DNA from: Nemopilema nomurai
Taxonomy: Eukaryota > Cnidaria > Scyphozoa > Rhizostomeae > Rhizostomatidae
Assembly: GCA_003864495.1 (NCBI GenBank)
Contig: ML133478.1
Span: 117,129-181,128, forward strand
Length of the DNA stretch: 64,000 bases
Reading direction: 5' to 3'
Shown here: positions 56,401 through 64,000 of the stretch, one piece after another
Layout of the letters: every line of letters starts with the position of its first letter
Position numbering within the stretch: position 1 is the first letter of the stretch
Position numbers and translations under genes: made by a program
The notes under the pieces: model-generated
Databases searched by the model: none
Seen by the model: only the letters and a program-made list of their open reading frames with translations
What the model was told of the DNA's origin: nothing

Positions 56401-59400
56401 CATTCTAGCACCGAGGAGCCTGCGGGTGAAACGCGTGTTTCTGCGGGCCCATCTTCCTTACGCGCAGTAAGCTCCCCAGAGACATTTTCCCTCTCCCCAA
56501 AGGATTTCTACTCATCCTCTAGGCGTGGCTCTTTGCGAAAGAAAGCACATAGGAAAGCAGTGCACACCGATGAGTTATCAAGTAATTATGAAGCTCAAGC
56601 TACATCGGTGAGCACTGAAGAAAACTCTTCTTTAGTGGTGTCTCGACGTTCCATTTTCCACGCCAATGCGGAAGGGAAGCGTGTTGCCAATTCTTGGAAA
56701 AAAGGCTTCAACTCGAGAACTGCTTCGGCTAGTGTGACGAGTCCTTCAGCCAGGTTGCGTGGATCATACGTAACCCCTTTTGCTGGATCAACTGCACACA
56801 CGTCTTGCAAGGCCCAAATTCCATTAGTTCGTGATTGCTGTATCCCCCTGATTGACGTGCGGCAAACCGAGCATGCGCATCTGCTAATTGGTAGCCCCCC
56901 TGATGCACCAGGCAAACGCAAGATTAATACGCCAGTCTCAAAGGCTTGCAAGAAAGTTCGTTACACAGCAATAAAACCAAATGGTAGAGAGTTTGGAAAA
57001 ACAAGGCACAGGGGGGTGGCACTCAGGGAAGAGAAGGACCAAAAAGAGTGCAATAGTTGCTCCGACTTTCTGTTCAGAGCACGCTTTCCATCCCCTGAGC
57101 TTGATCACTCCGACGCCATCCAGTCTCCACCAAGGCCAACCTCACCGGGGGTCACAACTTCATCGTCAAATGCATCGTCAGGTTATTGTGGATTTTCTTC
57201 AAGAGGAAAAGAAGATGGACGATTTGGCGTGGAACCGGATTCTGCCAGTGTGATTTTTTGCGATGACCGGGGCTGCAGCCAAATTAGACCGGTCCGTCTG
57301 AACTTTGATAGCTTTGAAGAGGAGAAACGGCTCAAGAAAAATGTCTCAGAGAAGAGTAAAAATATTGCAGCGAGCGAGCGTTGTGCCTTTGATAGCAATC
57401 TACATGATCATGTTATCGATGAAAATTCTTCAAGTTCTGAATCCCTGTCTATAAATTCTAATATTTGCACGGTGCCTTCCATCAGCAATCTTAAAGGAAA
57501 CTCAGAAATCAAGAGGGTGACAAGCGTGGCTCGTTCATCAAAAGCAGAGCGATTTGAGTATTCCCTTGACTTTAGTCCCATGTTAACTGCGCCTGTATCG
57601 ACGAGAAGGAGTTCTGTTGCAGGAACGAGTCGACGTAGAGGCGAAAAGAAGGCCACAATTCGACAGTGGCAGTCGCCAAGACCATTGGAGACTGCAAGGC
57701 CTGACGGTACTTTTGTAGGTCCAACATGTGGCAGTGACACTCCAAGTACGATGAAGCGTGTTCACCGGGCATCCAATAAGATGCTCGCAAATTTTGCAAT
57801 CACATCGAATTCAAGTCCATCTTGTTTTGAGCATGGTGAAAATGGCGGATTGCAGAATGGCGGATTGCAGAATGGCGAGAGGCCCACAAAGAAAGTTGGC
57901 TGCAAAATGAATGGTAGGTTAGGAAACGAAGCTGGCCTTTCAAGAATGCAGATGCCTGCAGATGAAACAGAGCAGAGCAGCAGCAAGCAAGTTTGCAACG
58001 TTAGTTTTACTGATCGTCCCAAAGATATGGTCTTGGAGACTGATTCTGATGAAGAAGTGCGCATATCGAATAGGCCAAGGCATTTGTTGCGAGCAAACCT
58101 CGATGTTTCTGAAATATCTGTAAACGAGGCGCTAGACGATTCCGTCAAAAAGGGGCTTTTTCAAAGTCTCGAGATCACTGGCTCGAAAAGTGATTTTTCT
58201 CACTCAGACAACGCGAAGCAGCAAGTCATAAAAGAGAAAGACATTTCTCTTTTAGGTCAATTAGAAGATAAAGAAAGCCTCTCTACAAAGGGGGTGGTTG
58301 AAGCGAGTGACCTATTTGCAAAGTCTTCGTTTCTCGCTTCGTCTCCAAATGTGGGACGCGCTGATTCTATTTTGTCGCGCACAAAACGAAGTTATGTTGG
58401 AAACAAGGAAGATCTCGAGCCTGCAGTTGAAACAGACTTTCCTTTTGTTGTTCTACAATCCACCACAGTGTCTTGTCTTCAGAACTCAACAGAGCTTGAA
58501 GATGCAGAGGGCCCTGTATCATTAGAGAACGAACCTTTTGCTTCTTCCGTCCGTAATTCACAGTTATCAACCGAAGATCCTCAAATGAACGATCTTGAAC
58601 CTGTCAAAGATTCATCTGCTACGAAAATGGCTGACAGCAGTTATGACAGTACTGATATTAGGGTTATGCAATTGCCAGTGTCTAGTCAGAAGTTATGTTC
58701 TGGTATTGAGGGCTATAGCTCCATCCTGGTGACTCCAGCTTTCAAGCCACCAACCCGAAAGAAGATTTTAGAGACAGCATATGGGTTTGGCTTAGGAGAG
58801 ACTCGGAATCAGAAAGCATTTTTTAGCAACTCAAAGGACCAGTCACAATGTACTAAGTGAGTCTTTCTTGCCGTTTTTGCTAACATCTCATTACTAGCAA
58901 CTCCTTCCTATTCCCATACTTATTAAATTAAATAGTTACAGCTCAAAAGCTTAAAATTGAATTTAAATCATCATTCAGCTAGATCAAGCTGAGCCCAAAA
59001 GTAAGTTCATTTTGTTTCTCGTTCGTTTGCCTTTAAAGGAAAAAACAGACAATTCTCAACATCTGCTTTTTACAGGGTTGCCGGGGGAAGCAGACTGCGA
59101 GTCGATTCTGTTAAAGTAAGTATTTTTAATTTGATGTCTTTTCTAGCCTTCTAAACTTCTAGCCTATTTTGCTTGCCTACTTTTGACTATTCTTCGTCTT
59201 CACCGACATTACTTCATAATTCAATAGAAACGACCTAAAGGATGAAGGGTATGCCTGGATCTTGGTTGTGCATTTATGAATTTTGTTATGAAATGTGCAG
59301 CTAATTGTCACGAAAAACTGAAGTAATGAATCTTGTCGCAAAAGGCTGTAAATTGTAATTCATTATTGTTCCTTCAACCCAAAACCTGTTAGTATGACCC

Positions 59401-62400
59401 ACGTCTCTTAAAAGTTTTCTGAAAGTGTCCTAGACCAATCTCGGGCCTAATTTCCTCTAGTGTCTCGAACTTTTGATATGTTTATGCACGCCTCCTTACA
59501 CCGATATACATATTTTGAACAGGTAACTAGTTTGCCCTCATTCAGAAGCGAAAGTGGCTTCCAAGGGTCGCTCGAAAAACTTAAATTAGATGAGGATGTC
59601 ATGAACCGAAGTTTGTACCAGGACCTGCATTGTCAAGGTAAAGTCATCGATGTTTTGTTTTTGTTTGCCGTGACGTCATAGCAGTCAATCGGTGTTGTTA
59701 GCCAGCCAATCATAATTTGCTACATTACGCTAGTAAACTCGTTATATTTTAGAGGCACAGGTCCTTGGTTATGCTGCTTGTAAAGGTTCTTTCTTTTAAG
59801 TGGAGTCTTAAAGAGGTCACTGTTCAAAGTCATCTTTCCTATGAGAGTTAATTCGCCTATCAAATCAAATGACATCAAATGACAATCAAATCGAGGAATA
59901 TTCTTTCGCTATCTCTAGACAACTACCTTTTTAAAGCTCTTTTCGTTTAAGTTGCGTCCTGTGCAGGTCGCACAAAGAGCATTTTCCTAACTTTTCCAAC
60001 ATCATGTTTATCTTTACCAGCTGTTGCCGAAGGAGTAGATGAAGCGTATTTCAGAAACATGATGGTTGGAGATGCTGTTGTTGTTGTAACGCCCTGCAGA
60101 AAGCCACCCTCTGCTGAAAGTGCCAGGCAGTGGTTAAAAAAGAATGGAAGAAAGCGCCTGGGTACCATTGCACGTGAAGCAAAACACGTGAATGCGGAAG
60201 CCAGTTGTCTAAGGGGGGATACAGACAAAGACAGTATTGCACAAAGCCCCTCCCTAAAGAGTGAAGGAGATAAGAATGGAAGTAAAGTGGAGCGTACACC
60301 AAATCCGAGTAGAAGAAGTTTGCTTGCAAGCCCCAACTTATCTCCTTCTTTTTCTGCATCGATGGCAGCAAAAATGCCATATTCAGCCCAGATTCAATGT
60401 GCCAGCACTCCATTGCCAATCAAGAAACGAACAGGCCTTAAGTTGCCACTGCCAGTTCAAATGGATCAAAAACCTAAGCCTAATGTAATCATCTGAATGT
60501 TTAATTATTTGAATTATCTAATGTAATTATTTCAAAAAAAATCCCCCCCCTAATGTTCAATCTAGATGGCCACTTCTCTCTAGCGTTTTTCACCTGAGGT
60601 TTTCACATTAGACCCTACTATCAGTTCTAATTAGTATTCTAGATGTCTCGAACTGCCGTCTCAAGCTTTCTGCATATGCTACGTACTACCTTATTGCTCC
60701 TTCTTCTTTTCAGACTCCAACAACAAGCACCCCAGTTACATTGAATAGGTCTTTAACAGACACGTCACAGATCGACGGACCGACTCCAGCGAATAAATTC
60801 GGTTTTGGATTTACGCAAGTGAACTATGATAGTGCACGTAATGCACACGAGGTATGTTTGTCACTGCCAGCATCGGCTGTGTTTCAGACAACCTATTTCA
60901 AAATAGCCACACCTCCTCAAGGTTGTCAAGTCAAATTTCATTCCTTTGAATTAAACACTGTATCCCTTAGTGTGTAAGTTTGCCAGACTCTAAGAGAGTT
61001 GCTTTGTAAGATTTTTCCTGTATACCCATATTGCTGCTCCCATTATCACATTCCATTTCTATCGATTTCTTGATTGATTTTCAAGAGACTTGCCGGGAGG
61101 CTTGCATTATCTGGGTTAACAGAAGACTCCCTGCACAACCTGTAGTTCCCTTCATTTGCACATTCAATAGTCGCCTTTTAAGTGTCTGCTGCATTTCCAC
61201 CGTAGATCCAGCACCTAACCATCCTGAGCATCGAGCTACACATAAACACGAGGCGGGATCTCTGCCCCGAGCCCGGCTTCGATCCAATATGCGCCATATT
61301 TTATCACGTGACCTGTGATACAAATGACCACAAGGAAACGGGAATATTTATGGTCGACCCAGATTGTTCTGGCGAGGCACAGCCTGGCAATGCGTCTTCT
61401 TCCTTGCCTGTCTCCACTCCAATGCCTAACAGAGGTAATGACTGTGACACTGGAGGTACTGTTTGTCAATTTAACAAGCATATATACACAGCCTCTTTTG
61501 CATTCCTTTGTGCCTCGCTTTGACGTTCGAGCAGCTCCTGCTATTTGCTCCATATCATGCCTTTTTCATTTGCAATACCTATTAGCATAACTTTGAGTAT
61601 CCCATGACTGCGTTTTTTCGTGTCATTTTTCACCACATTGATTTCCTATTACTTCGAAGCGATTTGGAATGCCTAAGTTGACGTCATGCAAATCACGTAC
61701 TCTGCAACAATCTAAGTTATTGAACACAGTTATGAATCAACCCCAGTGTTCCAAATGTTATATGCAATGACTGAGGTTGTTTCCTTTGCGCTTGAAATGT
61801 TCTTTATATATGCACGCAGGAAGAACCCATGATTTTGTCAGAGTTTATTTATTATTCACAATGTACCTCTTAATAAAGTCTTGGTGCAACCCTCTGATTA
61901 CTTGAAAGTTTCAAAACAGTCAAAATCATTTCAATTTAGGCCAAAACTCGTCCGCAGTATCAGATCATAAACAAGCCTTGAAGGTTGCCGGGAAGAGTGG
62001 TGTCCAGACTCAGCACTCCGCGTTCCTCAAAAAGTCTGGAATCACAAGTTACGTCCAGCGATTTTATGCCGATGAAAAGTCCATGATTCTGGCCTTCCAG
62101 TCATTCGTTCAGTCACGTGACCCGGACATTCTCGCTGGCTATGAGATTCAGATGCTGTCCTGGGGCTACTTGATAGACAGGGCAAAAGAGCTGGACATCT
62201 TGCTGTGCCCCCTGCTGTCAAGGACCTCTGACGTCGAAGTGAACCCAGTTGTCAACAAAGGGGCTGACATTGGGGAGCTCTTCGGACACCCAAACGATGT
62301 GAAAATCAACGGGAGGATTCTCTTGAATGTTTGGCGGATAATGCGAAGTGAAGTCAGTACTGAGAATTTTTTTCAAGCTCGTTGGGTTGATGAGCATATC

Positions 62401-63991
62401 CTACTTTTTTATTCGATGGTTATCATAGAACGTTTTCTACCTTGGCGCACTATTTTGTTCGTAACGGTGGTGCTTTTCATTTCTAAAACAACTGAGACAT
62501 ATCAAGAATCAAGTCATTCTGCCTGTGTTATGAACTGTGACATTCAAAGTTCCCAGGTTTTGGCAATTTATTAGTCTTTTGAATACTCGTTAAGTTTGAC
62601 TTCTTTTGATCGACCTTTGAGCACTTAGATGTTGCCTTTAATGTATTATTTTTGTTTCCCACTTGGTATGCACTTTATTTAAGATGACGTATAATCTCGT
62701 TCTTTATCCCAGGTGACCTTGCGCGTGTACTCTTTTGAAAGCGTGGCCTTCCACGTTCTCCACAAGCGATTGCCAAAGTACCCTTTTCGCACTCTGTCCT
62801 CGTGGTGGACCCATCAGACATCGCTGCACAGGTGGAAGGTCATTCAGTATTACGTCACGCGATGCCGTGCAAACGTGGAAATGCTTGTGAGGACGGACTT
62901 CATAAGTCGGACAAGTGAACTCGCAAGGCTGTTTGGGATTCTGTTTTTTTCTGTCATTTCACGAGGAAGTCAGGTTAGGCCAAACTCACTCTACGAGTGC
63001 TTTCCTGACACTTCCCATGTTTTGAAAAGCAGAACTTACTATTTTTGCGACAAATCTTTCAGTCATCTTTCCTTCAAATACTGTTTGATCTTTGAAATTC
63101 TTGTTTCCTCTCGCAGTACCGCGTCGAAAGCATGATGCTCCGCATCGCCAAACCGATGGGCTTCATTCCCGTTTCACCAAGCGTTCGCCAGCGTGCTCTG
63201 TAAGTTCTCACAACTTTTCATTCTTGCCTAGTGTTCCTTGGTCATCATCTAATCTCATGGCTTATATAGACTTGCATGACTGTCAAATTACACGACATGA
63301 AATGCTTCTTTAACGACCAAGATAATGGTAACTGCAAACCTGACCCTCTTCCTCAAAGACGTAACAATGACGTGTGTTGCATCGCTTTCTATTTACTTCC
63401 TGATGGCGGTGGCATTGTTTTGAATTTCCTAGAATGGCTGCCCCGGAAGTGATTCCTCTGGTGATGGAGCCCGAATCTCGTTTCTACACCGATCCTGTAC
63501 TGGTCCTTGATTTCCAATCTCTGTATCCGTCCATCATTATTGCCTACAATTACTGCTTTTCTACATGCCTTGGGCGCGTCGCAAACTGGAGCGAGTAAGT
63601 CTTCCACCCTTCCAAGTCTTTGGTCATATTTCACAAGAATTCAAGTTCTAGCATGAAATCAGCAAACACCCATTAGCCAACCGCTGCTTCTAATAAACTA
63701 GCCAACTATTGTTGCTATAGTTGACCATCATTGAATGTCGTCAGGAAAATTCCCTAACATTTTTGTTTCTTTTATCGTATGCTGCCAGTTCATATATTTA
63801 CTGCCTATCACTCAGATTACATTTGCAATGCAGTGGAATCATCACAATCAACTTGCATTATCATATGTGGTCATAAGAGCTTTTAGACTTTTCTCTCATT
63901 ATTGAGCGTCGTTCTTGTCTTGTCAACTTTCAGGCCTGGTAATTTCAAGTTCGGTGCAACATCACTCTCTTTGCCAACTCCAGTGCTAGAG
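47431..63991 (+). CDS. REV3L: DNA polymerase zeta catalytic subunit REV3L (5' part; runs off the window)
   Basis: REV3L extends mismatched or lesion-blocked primers in translesion synthesis, in complex with REV7, POLD2 and POLD3. The ATG at 47431 ([18 protein letters not shown]) aligns with the vertebrate start. Conserved pieces follow in order: [76 protein letters not shown], a REV7-binding-like segment, the SQIDGP linker, [41 protein letters not shown] (degenerate exonuclease-like domain), [42 protein letters not shown], and polymerase motif [23 protein letters not shown] near 63510-63570. The remaining catalytic motifs and the zinc/Fe-S C-terminus lie beyond the window. A reading-frame change inside the large exon (about 56220-56333) is the one anomaly. 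Confidence 0.96.
49840..49985. repeat. G-rich 20-bp minisatellite in a REV3L intron
   Basis: About five copies of accagggggagttggcattg, with runs of four or five G on the plus (transcribed) strand, lie in the long intron after exon 4. Similar words continue degenerately on either side. Confidence 0.85.
51436..51462. repeat. TTA trinucleotide microsatellite
   Basis: About seven TTA units followed by a T run lie in the REV3L intron just before the exon at 51533. Confidence 0.9.
53075..53470. mobile_element. Inverted-repeat element (MITE-like) in a REV3L intron
   Basis: The left end reads ACGC, a T run, then ATAAGGAACC. The right end (53451-53470) reads GGTTCCTTAT, an A run, then GCGT, so the ends are inverted repeats of about 20 bp. 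The word AAGGAAC(T/C) recurs inside on both strands. No transposase frame is present. The target duplication could not be decided by eye. Confidence 0.65.
53706..53778 (-). tRNA. tRNA-Val (anticodon AAC)
   Basis: The minus-strand 73-nt sequence folds as a cloverleaf. The acceptor GATTCCG pairs with CGGAATC and the discriminator is A. The D arm contains TAGTGTAGCGGTTATCACG. The anticodon stem TGCGC/GCGCA encloses CTAACAC with anticodon AAC. The T arm is CCCGGTTCGAGCCCGGG. It closely follows the standard eukaryotic tRNA-Val(AAC) sequence and includes the A and B box promoters. A T-run (TTTT) a few nt downstream on the minus strand is a Pol III terminator. It lies antisense in the REV3L intron before the exon at 54686, and no intron is present in the tRNA. 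Confidence 0.95.
56218..56333 (+). other. REV3L: Apparent frameshift zone in the large REV3L exon
   Basis: The upstream frame (55817 onward, containing the conserved [12 protein letters not shown]) ends at TAA 56331-56333. The downstream frame, one base offset and open from about 56218 to 58856, contains the conserved REV3L segment ending in PPTRKK. Both are clearly REV3L. No GT-AG pair of realistic length with the needed 3n+1 size lies in the overlap. A one-base assembly or sequencing error, a null allele, or programmed frameshifting remain possible. Confidence 0.75.
57838..57880 (+). repeat. 15-bp in-frame coding repeat in REV3L
   Basis: About 2.5 copies of ggcggattgcagaat encode [10 protein letters not shown]. 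They lie within the disordered central region, and the unit length preserves the frame. Confidence 0.9.
58721..58758 (+). other. REV3L: Putative REV7 (MAD2L2)-binding motif in REV3L
   Basis: The encoded peptide [15 protein letters not shown] has the spacing of the vertebrate REV7-binding motif (ILKPLMSPPSREEI): aliphatic pair, Pro, then Pro-Pro-Ser/Thr-Arg. This is the segment gripped by the HORMA seatbelt of REV7. It lies near the 3' end of the 3-kb exon, as in vertebrates. Confidence 0.75.
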
Positions 63992-64000
63992 GTGATTTAT

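Larger units (their letters stand above)
47431..63991 (+). other. REV3L: Exon map of REV3L in this window
   Basis: Coding exons inferred from splice sites and phase: 47431-47765, 48224-48298, 48509-48590, 48886-about 48965, about 50644-50741, 50922-51026, 51533-51617, 51811-51908, 52231-52326, 54686-54778, 55394-55562, 55817-58856, 59076-59115, 59523-59637, 60021-60484, 60714-60851, 61212-61434, 61940-62352, 62714-62973, 63117-63199, 63433-63594 and 63934-63991. The donor of exon 4 and acceptor of exon 5 are the least certain. Using the gt after GTCTT keeps frame; using the gt after AAGGGAG does not. The last intron runs off the edge. Confidence 0.85.

Noticed and set aside
56143..58570. Many minus-strand frames under the REV3L large exon
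   Set aside because: Shadows of the coding strand, where conserved REV3L segments prove the plus-strand reading.

Overview
The window is animal nuclear DNA: AT-rich, with many short coding exons separated by GT-AG introns and polyadenylation signals at gene ends. The encoded proteins align well with vertebrate TRAF7, MMS22L and REV3L by recalled family sequence. Compact introns, MITE-like elements and the gene content suggest a non-vertebrate metazoan. A cnidarian is my best guess, but this is inference, since no lineage-diagnostic marker is visible. Exon limits were read by hand from splice sites, phase and homology, so each boundary may be off by a base or two.

Layout. Bases 1-1355 (+) hold the last two exons of a gene whose acidic C-terminus ends in RDEL, an ER-retention signal. 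Bases 2610-7877 (-) hold TRAF7: RING, TRAF-type zinc finger, coiled coil and WD40 repeats. Bases 8430-43257 (+) hold MMS22L in about 39 coding exons, including one of 13 nt. It is divergent from TRAF7 across about 550 bp. Bases 43555-46531 (-) hold a seven-transmembrane receptor resembling adhesion/family-B GPCRs, convergent with MMS22L. Bases 46561-47080 hold a TTAA-flanked MITE with a second, TA-flanked MITE nested inside it. From 47431 to the window edge (+) lies the 5' part of REV3L, the catalytic subunit of DNA polymerase zeta, through the DFQSLYPS polymerase motif. It has a 3-kb central exon with an apparent frame break. A tRNA-Val(AAC) gene lies antisense in one REV3L intron.

The most unusual region is the 16.5-kb intron of MMS22L (16051-32560). 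On the opposite strand it holds at least five intronless ORFs of 148-317 codons (16554-17243, 20322-21275, 23235-24008, 27719-28366, 31136-31582). Each encodes an unrecognised hydrophilic protein ending in one hydrophobic helix followed by 0-9 residues, the architecture of tail-anchored membrane proteins. A shorter possible sixth copy lies at 25005-25199. Three have a small ORF starting divergently on the + strand close upstream. The tails carry PPxY and SH2-type tyrosine motifs. I cannot assign them to a known family, and they are the best candidate here for an undescribed system.

MMS22L (with TONSL, RAD51 loading at stalled forks) and REV3L (translesion synthesis) both act in replication-stress tolerance and are near neighbours here. 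Both human orthologues lie on chromosome 6q, so the linkage may be old.
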